From 55-13 sp037190145 (GTDB lineage: Bacteria; Armatimonadota; Fimbriimonadia; Fimbriimonadales; Fimbriimonadaceae): DNA of 64,000 nt. The stretch spans positions 248,001 to 312,000 of the forward strand of contig JBBCJU010000002.1 of the NCBI GenBank assembly GCA_037190145.1, given 5' to 3'. Under the pieces are notes generated by a model. The model made no database searches, had not been told where the DNA came from, and saw nothing but the letters and a program-made list of their open reading frames with translations. Both the position numbers and the translations under genes were made by a program. Shown one piece after another: positions 23,365 through 32,048 of the stretch (within the stretch, counting starts at the first letter, position 1; each line of letters opens with the position of its first letter).

Positions 23365-24138
23365 ATGCAGGCACAGAGTAAAGGGAAGGTTGGCAAGAAA
23401 CTTGGGTGTGGACTTTGTGGATGTTTTCTGACAATTCCGGCCTTTATTGGGACCATTCTCTATTTCACTTTGTTCTCTAATCATTGCGCTCGCATGATGG
23501 GAGAGGAAACTTATCCTGTTACCGGAGATCCTTCGCGTTTTGATCCAGTGGCTGCAATTCCTGAGATTCGAGCCAAGGTCGGAGAGAGTGCCATTCTCCA
23601 AAGTGTTCGCGCCAGTTCAGTTCGACCAGACGGCACGATGAATCTGAATGCGATCTATAAACCGGCTCCATCAGCAGACTATACGTTTTTACTCCCACTC
23701 GATAAAGCCCCCGAAGGACAAACGGCTCCACCGGTTGGTGCAGGCAGAGGACCGGATGATGTCTGGACTCAAAGAGTGAGTGTTCGCGTATATAGACCCG
23801 GTCAAAGGTTGCACGTGGAGCGGACGAGCGGCAACACAAAATCATCTTACTCATACGTTAATGAGGGGATGGATATTGATCGCTCAACTCCTAGGATGAC
23901 AAAGCTTGAGAAAGGGGTGGATGATCTTAAGGTCAGTACAAAGCAGATGTGGGATATAGCTCAAAAGCTTGGTGCCAGTCCAGAATCCGTTGCGACCATT
24001 GAGTACAGCGCCAAGTCCTCCAGCTTTTACATCATGGGTACAGATGTTCGCTTGAGCTGGGATAAAGATGGGAAGCTGGAAAATTCTTGGTTGCGAGATG
24101 GGCAATTAGAGAAGTTGGGCTTACGTAAGAAGGATTGA
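23365..24138 (+). CDS. single-TM protein of unknown function
   Basis: The 257-aa protein has a basic leader (K-G-K-V-G-K-K), a Cys-rich stretch (L-G-C-G-L-C-G-C) entering a membrane helix (F-L-T-I-P-A-F-I-G-T-I-L-Y-F-T-L-F) and about 210 residues outside. The outer part has no recognised motif apart from beta-rich segments. The C-terminal third alternates charged and aromatic residues. Three Cys at the membrane border could be acylated or bind metal, but this is speculation. Converges on the rhamnosidase gene, with a GC-rich imperfect hairpin around 24150-24185 between them. Confidence 0.6.
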   Translation: MQAQSKGKVGKKLGCGLCGCFLTIPAFIGTILYFTLFSNHCARMMGEETYPVTGDPSRFDPVAAIPEIRAKVGESAILQSVRASSVRPDGTMNLNAIYKPAPSADYTFLLPLDKAPEGQTAPPVGAGRGPDDVWTQRVSVRVYRPGQRLHVERTSGNTKSSYSYVNEGMDIDRSTPRMTKLEKGVDDLKVSTKQMWDIAQKLGASPESVATIEYSAKSSSFYIMGTDVRLSWDKDGKLENSWLRDGQLEKLGLRKKD

Positions 24139-24198
24139 CCTACTACCCCACGCCCCTAGCTTGTTTGGGTTTGCTAGGAGCCGTGGAGTGATAGCGCC

Positions 24199-26883
24199 CT
24201 AAAGTTTGCCCTTGAAAGAGTGTTTCCCAGAGCCTACTTTAACTGTCCTGCCCCCAGATTCAGTATCGGGAATTTGTACGGTTGCGGTCGTATTTGCAGG
24301 AATCTCAATGTCCAGTTGGAGTGTCTTGCCATTTCTTTTCCAAGACGAGCTTATCTTGCCATAGGGTGAGTCAATGGATGCCTTGGCCCATGTCAAGTCT
24401 CCAACAATTTGGGGGCGAATGAGAATGTGCTTGAAAGCAGGCTTTTCAGGGTCTAGTCCGATTCCGGCAATCCACTGCATAAACCAGTTGCTTACGTCTC
24501 CAAACATGATGTGGTTGAGAGAAGAGTCGCCTTTCCAATCCTCCCAAAGGGTAGTTGCGCCTTGCTCTATCCACCAACCCCAGCCAGGTTGTTCCTTTCG
24601 CGCTACGATCTTGTAGGCAATATCTGTGCGTCCATTTTCTGATAACGCTCGCAAAATGTATTTGGCGCCAATGATTCCAGTATCAATATGGCCTTGCTTC
24701 TCAACGTTTGCGACTAAGGCATCTAGAGCCTTTTGATGGAGTTCAGTCGGCAATAGTTTGAAGTACAGCGCTAAAGAAAGTGCAGTCTGTGTCGAAGATG
24801 CGATCTTATCGGGAGCATAAAACTCTCGGTTGATCGCTGCTTTTGTAGTTTCGACAAGGCTCTCATACTTCGCAGCATCGGCGTTACCGAGCATTTTTGC
24901 CGCCCGCGCAACAATCTTTGCGTCGATGTAGAGCATCACGCTGGATGTCAGTCTGCTATCTGTTTTTGTAGACCAAGGCAACCAGTCTCCAAGGCTATCA
25001 AAGGGAACAATGCCATTTTCAGTTCTGGTCACCAGATGGTCCACATACTTGCGAAGGCTGTCATAGTGGCGCATCAAGAGACGTTTGTCGCCCCGATAGT
25101 TGTAGAAGTCGTTGGCAATGATGTGGAATGCGCTATCCCAAGAGGGATGGATAGCCGTTGAGCCCCAACCACCGGTTGGAATGATCAGGCTGAATCGTCC
25201 ATCAGCTTTCTGATCATCAGCATAATCATCTAGCCACTTAGTGTAAAAGCTTTCTGATCTAAAGTTCATCAAACCTGCTTCTACTGCTAGATGAGCATCC
25301 CCTGTCCAGCCATTTTTTTCACGTTGAGGACAATCGGTTGGAATGTTATGGGCGTTGCTCAGATATGCGTACTGAGTTGCATGCTGAATCTTGTTGAAGA
25401 GTGTGCTTGAACTTGAAAACTGTCCCGTTGTTTCTAAATCCGTATGGGAGAATCGAGCCACCAAGCTGTCCACGGAAGGCTTTTCGCTCAGGCCAGTAAC
25501 TTCCAAGTATTGAAAACCTTGGTAGGCAAATCTTTGCTCCCAAGTCTCAACCCCTTCTCCTTTGAAAATGTAAACATCTGTTTGGAAGGGTTGGGCTGGG
25601 GTCTCTTTGTTCATGTAAACATCGATTTCTTTGCGTTGGATCATGCCGTCTTTATCGATCCGCTCGCTATAGCGCAATGTCACTTTTTCGCCAGGCTTAC
25701 CCCGAAGCTTCAGCCGTACGTGTCCAGACAAGTTTTGACCATAGTCCAAAACAAAGATGCCGGGTTTAGGTTCAGTGATGCTGACTGGTTTAATGTCCTT
25801 AGACACTATTACAGGAGGGCACTTGAGGGCGACCAGGATTCCTTTTGGTGCATCTGCCTTCCGTGCAGATTTCCACGCTGTTGTATCGAAACCGGCTTTG
25901 TTCCAACCCGGAATCTCTAGCCGAGCATCATAGACTTCTCCGGTATAGATGCCATCCACCAAGATTGGGCCGGTTGACGTTTGCCAGGTTTCATCGGTTC
26001 CTAGAGTCTCAGTTCTTCCATCGGCATAGTCCACAACCAACATCAATCGCAGTTTGGGTCGGCTTCTCCAGGGAGCGCGGTGAAAGTTCCAAGTTGCCCG
26101 ATCATGGGTGTCAAACCAGCCTGTACCCAGAATGCCACCGATGCAGTTATCTCCCTGTCGAATCTCTTTAGTAATGTCATGAGTGACGTACAGCAGACGC
26201 TTGTCATAGTTGGTATAGCCTGGGTCACGTTGGGAGGGACCACCAAGCTTTTTCCCATTTAGGCTGAGTTCCACATAGCCCAAGCCACTGGCATACACTC
26301 TAGCTCTGGCAATTTTGCCTTTAACCGCAAACTCCTTCCTGAGGTGGGGGGTTGGGGACGGGCTTTTGTCGTCGGTGCCCCCAATCCAAATGCTTCCGTT
26401 CCAATCTGTAGGCTTGAGTAAGCCCATTTCCCACGTTGAAGGCTTACTCCAGGCAGTCTCTTTGCCGGTGTTATCCCAGACCTTGACTTTCCAAAACGCG
26501 GTTTGTCGGGAGGTTAAAGGCTTACCCGCATATTCAATCTGCAGGCTTGCATCGGTTGACACTCTTCCTGAGTCCCAAAGGTCACCTTTGTTCTTTGCCA
26601 GTTCTCCAGAGGTGGATGACACCAAAATCTGATACCCAGACTGCATCCAATCTTTTCGATCGGTCTTGGTGATCCAGCTTAGACGAGGAACAGTCTCTTC
26701 AATCCCCAGTGGATTGGTTGTGTATTCACACTGGAGGTCGGTGACAGTCACCGATGGGTCTTGTGGAGCGGTCGTAGACATAGCGACTGCTGAAACAAAG
26801 AGTACAAGCATTGCTTGTAATGTACCTATGAGTGCATACCGAATCCGTGTGATTTTTTGATCTGGCGTCGGCCCCAGATCCAA
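24199..26883 (-). CDS. alpha-L-rhamnosidase (GH78)
   Basis: Exported glycosidase of 894 aa that removes terminal rhamnose from plant polysaccharides or glycosides. The N-terminal region has a signal segment (A-M-L-V-L-F-V-S-A-V-A-M) and the family start V-T-D-L-Q-C-E-Y-x-x-N-P-L-G-I, then P-R-L-S-W. Beta-sandwich domains are followed by the (alpha/alpha)6 barrel with N-I-P-T-D-C-P-Q-R-E-K-N-G-W-T-G-D-A, which holds the acidic catalytic residues. A TTG at 26883 is the longest start; a start near the hydrophobic segment is possible. It is divergent from the transporter gene, sharing a short promoter region. Confidence 0.92.
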   Translation of the reverse strand: MDLGPTPDQKITRIRYALIGTLQAMLVLFVSAVAMSTTAPQDPSVTVTDLQCEYTTNPLGIEETVPRLSWITKTDRKDWMQSGYQILVSSTSGELAKNKGDLWDSGRVSTDASLQIEYAGKPLTSRQTAFWKVKVWDNTGKETAWSKPSTWEMGLLKPTDWNGSIWIGGTDDKSPSPTPHLRKEFAVKGKIARARVYASGLGYVELSLNGKKLGGPSQRDPGYTNYDKRLLYVTHDITKEIRQGDNCIGGILGTGWFDTHDRATWNFHRAPWRSRPKLRLMLVVDYADGRTETLGTDETWQTSTGPILVDGIYTGEVYDARLEIPGWNKAGFDTTAWKSARKADAPKGILVALKCPPVIVSKDIKPVSITEPKPGIFVLDYGQNLSGHVRLKLRGKPGEKVTLRYSERIDKDGMIQRKEIDVYMNKETPAQPFQTDVYIFKGEGVETWEQRFAYQGFQYLEVTGLSEKPSVDSLVARFSHTDLETTGQFSSSSTLFNKIQHATQYAYLSNAHNIPTDCPQREKNGWTGDAHLAVEAGLMNFRSESFYTKWLDDYADDQKADGRFSLIIPTGGWGSTAIHPSWDSAFHIIANDFYNYRGDKRLLMRHYDSLRKYVDHLVTRTENGIVPFDSLGDWLPWSTKTDSRLTSSVMLYIDAKIVARAAKMLGNADAAKYESLVETTKAAINREFYAPDKIASSTQTALSLALYFKLLPTELHQKALDALVANVEKQGHIDTGIIGAKYILRALSENGRTDIAYKIVARKEQPGWGWWIEQGATTLWEDWKGDSSLNHIMFGDVSNWFMQWIAGIGLDPEKPAFKHILIRPQIVGDLTWAKASIDSPYGKISSSWKRNGKTLQLDIEIPANTTATVQIPDTESGGRTVKVGSGKHSFKGKL

Positions 26884-26964
26884 GCCATCAAGCTAGTCGG
26901 CAGCCCTTTTTATCAATTGAAAAATGAGAAGGAATCAGGTCTTGCTGGCTCGAATCATGCGTTT

Positions 26965-28503
26965 ATGTCCCAAGCCCCTGCCGCCGCTGATCGAAGCATT
27001 TGGAAGGTTATCTTCGCGTCATCTGCGGGAACCCTCATAGAGTGGTACGACTTTTACATTTTCGGAAGCCTTGCCACGATCATATCTACTCAGTTCTTTC
27101 CTCAGGACAACAAGACTGCGGCACTTCTTCTAACTCTCGCCTTGTTTGCGACTGGATTTGTGGTGCGACCTTTTGGAGCGATCGTTTTCGGTCGCATGGG
27201 TGATTTGGTAGGACGCAAACACACCTTCTTGCTGACCCTGATGATGATGGGGTTATCCACGGTGGCCATTGGGTTGGTTCCGACTTATGCATCCATAGGA
27301 GTGCTAGCCCCACTCTTGGTATTGGTGCTTCGGTTAGTGCAGGGCTTGGCAATGGGGGGAGAGTATGGAGGCGCAGCTACTTATGTTGCCGAGCATGCAC
27401 CTCCCGGTCGGCGTGGCTTCTTCACCAGTTTTATCCAAACCACTGCCACTCTTGGTTTGTTCACATCGCTATTGGTGATCTTGGCCACTCGCACCGCCTT
27501 AGGAGAGGCGGCTTTTGTTGACTGGGGTTGGCGTATTCCATTTCTTGTCTCCGCGGTGTTGGTTTTCTTCAGTTATGTGATCCGCAAACAGATGGACGAG
27601 TCGCCTTTGTTCAAGAAAATGAAGTCGGAAGGGAAGACAAGTACCAATCCGATTCGAGATAGCTTTGTAAAGCCAGCAAATCGTCGCCTTGTACTCATCG
27701 CACTTTTTGGGGCTGCGGCTGGACAGGGTGTTGTTTGGTACACCGGGCAATACTACGCACTTTACTTTTTGCAGACGGTTATTGGCATCCAAGGGGGTAT
27801 TGCCAACAAGATTATTGCTTGGGCACTGATCTTTGGCACACCTTTCTTTATTGTGTTTGGCGCTCTTAGCGACAAAATTGGGCGAAAGAAACTCATGATG
27901 TCTGCTTGCTTGTTAGGGGCCCTTTGCTATATCCCCATCTATACGGCAATGCAAAAGTCAGTTCCGGCGATAGATACGTTGGGGCAGCCCGTGGTCAAGA
28001 TCGAGTCGTCCATTAACCCGCTCACAAAGAAAGAGACAGATACCTTAGTGGAAAGCTGGGAACAGGGCGAGATGAAGATTCTGCGAAAGACCGTAGTGGA
28101 GTCCAAAGAGAATCCAATTCCTAAGTTGATCAAGGACAGCACCGAGAGAGAAAAGCCAAAGACGGAAATCGTTCCCACTTCGCAAACCTATTGGACTTTG
28201 GTGGGCTTAGTTTTTATTCAAGTGCTGTTTGTGACTATGGTCTACGGTCCGATTGCAGCATTTCTGGTCGAGCTATTCCCGACGAGTATTCGATACACCT
28301 CGATGTCTTTGCCCTATCACATTGGCAATGGCGTTTTCGGCGGCTTGGTACCCCTCATTGGTACAGCAATGGTCAATGCGACGGGAAACAAACTAGCTGG
28401 GCTTTGGTATCCCATTACCATCGCATTAATCACTTTTGTGGTGGGAATGATCACCATCAAGGAGCAGAGATCAGAAGATGGATTTGAAGAGATGACCGGG
28501 TAG
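26965..28503 (+). CDS. MHS-family (ProP/ShiA-like) MFS transporter
   Basis: A 512-aa proton symporter-type permease of the metabolite:H+ symporter family. Start ATG 26965 (M-S-Q-A-P-A-A-A-D-R) is preferred to the upstream frame start at 26857, which overlaps the divergent gene. Family marks: G-T-L-I-E-W-Y-D-F-Y in helix 1, G-R-M-G-D-L-V-G-R-K between helices 2 and 3, and R-L-V-Q-G-L-A-M-G-G-E-Y-G-G in helix 4. Between helices 9 and 10 there is an unusual charged insertion of about 75 residues (from K-S-V-P-A-I-D to E-I-V-P-T-S). The substrate is unknown. Adjacent glycosidases suggest a sugar acid or related product. Confidence 0.88.
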   Translation: MSQAPAAADRSIWKVIFASSAGTLIEWYDFYIFGSLATIISTQFFPQDNKTAALLLTLALFATGFVVRPFGAIVFGRMGDLVGRKHTFLLTLMMMGLSTVAIGLVPTYASIGVLAPLLVLVLRLVQGLAMGGEYGGAATYVAEHAPPGRRGFFTSFIQTTATLGLFTSLLVILATRTALGEAAFVDWGWRIPFLVSAVLVFFSYVIRKQMDESPLFKKMKSEGKTSTNPIRDSFVKPANRRLVLIALFGAAAGQGVVWYTGQYYALYFLQTVIGIQGGIANKIIAWALIFGTPFFIVFGALSDKIGRKKLMMSACLLGALCYIPIYTAMQKSVPAIDTLGQPVVKIESSINPLTKKETDTLVESWEQGEMKILRKTVVESKENPIPKLIKDSTEREKPKTEIVPTSQTYWTLVGLVFIQVLFVTMVYGPIAAFLVELFPTSIRYTSMSLPYHIGNGVFGGLVPLIGTAMVNATGNKLAGLWYPITIALITFVVGMITIKEQRSEDGFEEMTG

Positions 28504-28581
28504 AGGTTTCCAGATCGCGCTGCCAAATGAAGTAAAGCGCCGCGTTCTATGCTCACTTTTTTGGTGCGCGATCTGGACCTT

Positions 28582-29862
28582 CTATTTCACGGCAAAGGGC
28601 ATATTCGCCGTAGCCGTATTCCCCTTACCATCTCGTACATATACGTACACTCGATAGGCACCAGGAATACGAGGAGCTTCAAAAGTTACGGTAGCCAACT
28701 TGGCCCCTTCGAGCATGCCATTCACAACACCCGGCCGAACCTCACCCTCGCCCGCGTACCGTTTGTCTGATGCTTCCTTGCGGACTTCCCATTTGTAGAT
28801 AAGCGTATCGCCATCCGGGTCAGTCGCCTTAACAGTAGCGGTGCCTTTGGCTCCGGGGCTGACCTCCTTTTGACCAAGGTCGAATGTAAAGCTATTGAGG
28901 GTGGGAGCACGGTTCGCCGATTGCCTCCCGCTCCACATTTGAGTGAGCACATCAATGGCTTCTGTGCGATCTCCATTGGGCGTGAACATTCCAAACCAAG
29001 TGGGGGTTTCTTCCTGCTTATCTCCCCATAAAAATGCGAAGCTACCCAGGCACCAGCCCTTTTGAGCCTTGATAGAGTTCTCGTAGTTGGACTTGTAGAG
29101 CGCCGCCTTTTCTGAACTGGTTGGCTCCAGAGCTGCTCCCCAAGGAGTCTTGGGTCTTTCCCAAGGGCCTAGCGGGCCGAATTCGGTCACTACGTAAGGC
29201 TTGTCCCAACCGTAATCTTTAAGACGCTTAGGGAGAGTCGCGAGGCCACCGTAGGAGTTCACGCCAAGAATATCAATAGAGGGAGCCCACTTTTTGATGT
29301 TGTCAATCTTCTGTTGGCTGACTTCAGCTACAACGGTCATGGTGGGATGGTTGGGGTCAATCTGCTTGCAGAGTTTGGCGAGATCTTCTATTGCCCGCCA
29401 AGTTGCTTCACGGTCGTTGTTGTCAACTTCCATCTCGTTGCCAAGGCCCCACATGAGCACTGCCGGGTGGTCTTTGTACCGGAGGACATCGGCTTTGACA
29501 CGCTCGTACTGCTCCTTAACTTTGGCAGGATCATCGTAATTGAAGTAGCTTCGATGGCCAAGCCAAATACCCACCGTTAGGGTGATTCCGCGTTTATGGC
29601 ATTCATCTAATTCATTACCCACATTCTCGGTGCCCCAAGTGCGCATGGAGTTTCCACCAGAACGGATAAGTTCTTCCATATTGCTGGTGCCACCCACGCC
29701 CTTGATTTCAAATGGTTTTCCGTCGCGAACAAGTTGCCAACCAGCTGATCCCTTGACTACAGAGACTTTGCTTGCCATGTTGGAGGATGTGGTTGTTATT
29801 GCTAGTACCGTACAGAGAATAGTTAACATAGCGTTTGGTATGTGGCCGAAAAAAGCGGCCAC
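28582..29862 (-). CDS. exported glycoside hydrolase (GH2/GH5-like TIM barrel) with C-terminal beta domain
   Basis: A 426-aa predicted glycosidase. The TIM barrel starts at G-K-P-F-E-I-K-G-V-G-G. The acid/base Glu is in M-W-G-L-G-N-E-M-E and the nucleophile Glu in Y-V-V-T-E-F-G-P-L-G, as in clan GH-A. After residue 330 comes an Ig-like domain with A-T-D-P-D-G-D-T-L-I-Y-K-W-E. The start may be the internal ATG at 29829, giving the signal peptide M-L-T-I-L-C-T-V-L-A-I-T-T-T. Last gene of the operon lacI, pseudopilin, small TM protein, hydrolase, which ties it to LacI control. Confidence 0.85.
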   Translation of the reverse strand: MAAFFGHIPNAMLTILCTVLAITTTSSNMASKVSVVKGSAGWQLVRDGKPFEIKGVGGTSNMEELIRSGGNSMRTWGTENVGNELDECHKRGITLTVGIWLGHRSYFNYDDPAKVKEQYERVKADVLRYKDHPAVLMWGLGNEMEVDNNDREATWRAIEDLAKLCKQIDPNHPTMTVVAEVSQQKIDNIKKWAPSIDILGVNSYGGLATLPKRLKDYGWDKPYVVTEFGPLGPWERPKTPWGAALEPTSSEKAALYKSNYENSIKAQKGWCLGSFAFLWGDKQEETPTWFGMFTPNGDRTEAIDVLTQMWSGRQSANRAPTLNSFTFDLGQKEVSPGAKGTATVKATDPDGDTLIYKWEVRKEASDKRYAGEGEVRPGVVNGMLEGAKLATVTFEAPRIPGAYRVYVYVRDGKGNTATANMPFAVK

Positions 29863-29883
29863 ATATTGTTTTCTTGGCTAAAT

Positions 29884-30084
29884 CTATTTGCCAGACTCTA
29901 AAGCCTTTAGCTGTTCCGGAGTCATGGATTGTTTTACATGATCTGGAATAGGTGGAGCTTTACTTGCATCGGGTGTTGGCAGGTTTCCTGGACCCGATGT
30001 GAACTTAAAGAGAATAAAGGCGGCCAAGGCAACAATCGCAATGATTGCGATTGTTGCAAAAGGTCCTTTGACTTCAGACTTCAT
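29884..30084 (-). CDS. small TM partner of pseudopilin, pair 3
   Basis: A 66-aa protein with one N-terminal membrane helix (F-A-T-I-A-I-I-A-I-V-A-L-A-A-F-I-L-F) and a Pro-rich tail (P-G-N-L-P-T-P-D-A-S-K-A-P-P-I-P). It starts 2 bp after the pseudopilin stop. It has the position and size of the lipoprotein partners seen with other pseudopilins but is membrane-anchored by a helix and has no lipobox Cys. Followed 21 bp later by the hydrolase gene. Confidence 0.75.
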   Translation of the reverse strand: MKSEVKGPFATIAIIAIVALAAFILFKFTSGPGNLPTPDASKAPPIPDHVKQSMTPEQLKALESGK

Positions 30085-30086
30085 CT

Positions 30087-30926
30087 TTACTGGCCCGGTA
30101 TCTTGCAGTCATTCGCAACTTGTGCTTGTGTTTCGGCTGCATCTAGACAGACACCTTGAAGTGTATTGTCAACCGGATTATTGATGTTTAGCCGTCTTTG
30201 ATAACCTTGGAAGTTAAAGCCTTTAGGTCGTGTTCGTACACTTCCATCCATGAAAGCAAAAACTGCTTTATTAGCTGCTGAGTAATCAATGCCCTCATAG
30301 TAGTTGCTTGGAGTATTTCCCAGTGTATTGTATGAACCCGTAAACAGACCCCAATACTCGAACCAAGCACCAAATGGTTGCCAAGGCCAAGTCGCTGATT
30401 GAAGATCGTTCCGTTGTTCAGTTAGTAGGATTGTTGAAGCGGGTTCTGGAATCTGGCTAAAGGTGTTTGCACCTCTACCTACACCGCCAGGCTGTCCAGG
30501 TAGTCCTCCCATCTGCGGCAATGCATTGTTCGCCACTCGGAAAGAGCGTTTAACATTTGCCATCTTATCGTTCTTAGTCATAGGAGCTCGATCTAACGGT
30601 ACGCTGAGTAACTCGAAATTCTTGGTGTAAGGAGTCATCACCTTGTCCCAAGATGGACAGCCTAATTGGTCTCCCGAACACCACCCTTGGGCCCAAGAGT
30701 TTCCATCACCGTTCCAAACACCACGAACGGGTAGTGTATCGTCATAGTCTCCAGCATATAACTGAAGACCAAGGTTCACTTGCTTGGCATTTGAGATCGC
30801 AACACTGACCTTTGCTGCGGTCTTTGCTTGAGCGAAAACAGGGAATAGGATTGCCGCTAAGATAGCGATAATCGCGATAACGACTAAGAGTTCAATTAAT
30901 GTAAAGCCTGATCTTTTGCGGATCAT
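30087..30926 (-). CDS. pseudopilin, pair 3
   Basis: A 279-aa pseudopilin with leader M-I-R-K-R-S-G|F-T-L-I-E-L-L and spine, then Y-A-G-D-Y-D-D-T-L-P. The C-terminal half contains A-N-K-A-V-F-A-F-M-D-G-S-V-R-T, the H-x9-D-G-like motif of DUF1559 proteins. It starts 1 bp after the LacI-type gene's TAA, so it lies inside a sugar-responsive operon, which is unusual for a secretion or pilus component. Confidence 0.93.
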   Translation of the reverse strand: MIRKRSGFTLIELLVVIAIIAILAAILFPVFAQAKTAAKVSVAISNAKQVNLGLQLYAGDYDDTLPVRGVWNGDGNSWAQGWCSGDQLGCPSWDKVMTPYTKNFELLSVPLDRAPMTKNDKMANVKRSFRVANNALPQMGGLPGQPGGVGRGANTFSQIPEPASTILLTEQRNDLQSATWPWQPFGAWFEYWGLFTGSYNTLGNTPSNYYEGIDYSAANKAVFAFMDGSVRTRPKGFNFQGYQRRLNINNPVDNTLQGVCLDAAETQAQVANDCKIPGQ

Positions 30927-30927
30927 T

Positions 30928-31950
30928 TTATGTGTCCTCCTTCGGACTAGTGGTTGAATCTCGAACGATGAGTTCTGTGGGTAAAACGGGTAGGTTTTGT
31001 ACTGATTCGCCGTTGATTAGCTTTAATAGGACTTGAGTTGCTTGGGCTGCTAATTCCTCTACGGGTTGACGAATAGTAGTGATTGCAGGAATGAAAACGG
31101 ATGAGAGTGGGACATTATCAAATCCGACTACACTTATGTCAGTTGGAACTTTTAGCCCCTGTTGGTCGGCAGCCCTAATCGCTCCCATTGCGATTTCATC
31201 ATTCGCTGCGAAGATAGCCGTTGGGGGATTATCAGAAGCGAGGATTGTCCGCATTCCGCGATAGCCTTCTTCCATCGTGAAGTCTCCAGCTTCTATCCAA
31301 CTCTCCGGAACGGCTTGTCCCTTTTCTTGCATGAAGTCCCGATAGAGTCGTAATCGGTCGGAGCCATCCTGCATGTGCAATCGACCATAGAGATGACCAA
31401 TTTTGCGATGCCCTAAGTCCCACAGATGATTAAGTGCAGCCCGGACTCCATTCTCATTGTCAACGCGGAACTGAGGGGAATTCAACGTACTTTCGCCCGC
31501 AATAACGACATGAGGCATCTCATTTTCAGCAATGATGTCGAGAGCAGGTGCATGCTTAGGAGGCGACAAGAAGATGAGGCCATCGACGCGTCCGTCTAGA
31601 AGGACGTTTGCCATGACCTTGGCTTCCTGCTGGTCGTAGCGAGTGAAAAAGAGGACGTCGTAGTGATTTGCTTCGGCGGTATTTACAATGCCGTTGAGCG
31701 AGTTCTGCAAATAAGGACTCAAAACGATATTGCTCGTCGCCTCACTGGGCACAATTCCGATGGTATGGCTTCTGCGGGTGACCAAATTTCGAGCTACTCG
31801 ATTCGGACGGTATCGCAGTTCTTGCGCTGCCTCTAAAACGCGACGCTTTACATCTTCTGGCACCGAGCGAGGGCCGTCATTTAGCGCATAGCTAACGGTG
31901 CTTACCGAGATGTTCAGCTTCTTTGCTATGTCCTTAATCGTGGCCGCCAT
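30928..31950 (-). CDS. LacI-family transcription regulator
   Basis: A 340-aa repressor with N-terminal helix-turn-helix and hinge (I-K-D-I-A-K-K-L-N-I-S-V-S-T-V-S-Y-A-L-N, then R-P-N-R-V-A-R-N-L) and a periplasmic-binding-protein-like sugar domain (D-G-L-I-F-L-S, G-H-R-K-I-G-H-L, A-I-F-A-A-N-D-E-I-A-M-G). Two GAAACGTTTC operators lie directly upstream of its ATG, so autoregulation is expected. The following genes form its operon. The GH42 gene upstream on the same strand may be a second target. Confidence 0.95.
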   Translation of the reverse strand: MAATIKDIAKKLNISVSTVSYALNDGPRSVPEDVKRRVLEAAQELRYRPNRVARNLVTRRSHTIGIVPSEATSNIVLSPYLQNSLNGIVNTAEANHYDVLFFTRYDQQEAKVMANVLLDGRVDGLIFLSPPKHAPALDIIAENEMPHVVIAGESTLNSPQFRVDNENGVRAALNHLWDLGHRKIGHLYGRLHMQDGSDRLRLYRDFMQEKGQAVPESWIEAGDFTMEEGYRGMRTILASDNPPTAIFAANDEIAMGAIRAADQQGLKVPTDISVVGFDNVPLSSVFIPAITTIRQPVEELAAQATQVLLKLINGESVQNLPVLPTELIVRDSTTSPKEDT

Positions 31951-31959
31951 TGGTCTCCG

Positions 31960-31982
31960 AAACGTTTCGCGAAACGTTTCTC
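31960..31982. promoter_or_regulatory. two tandem LacI-type operators
   Basis: Palindromes GAAACGTTTC at 31961-31970 and 31973-31982, centre to centre 12 bp, 10 bp upstream of the LacI ATG. A TATATAG at 31986-31992 (minus strand CTATATA) next to them may be the -10, so binding would block transcription. Confidence 0.82.
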
Positions 31983-32001
31983 AAACTATATAGCAATCAA
32001 A

Positions 32002-32031
32002 GGGCCTTTCGCAAGAGTTTTCGAAAGGCCC
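32002..32031 (-). terminator. hairpin after GH42 gene
   Basis: GGGCCTTTCG (32002-32011) and CGAAAGGCCC (32022-32031) form a perfect 10-bp stem, 18 bp after the GH42 stop. The T-run is weak on the minus strand (TTTGATT) and better on the plus strand (TATTTTT). Confidence 0.55.
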
Positions 32032-32048
32032 GATATTTTTGTCAGGAT

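Noticed and set aside
25444..25920. 158-aa frame opposite the rhamnosidase gene
   Set aside because: Antisense to well-defined GH78 coding sequence; no motif.
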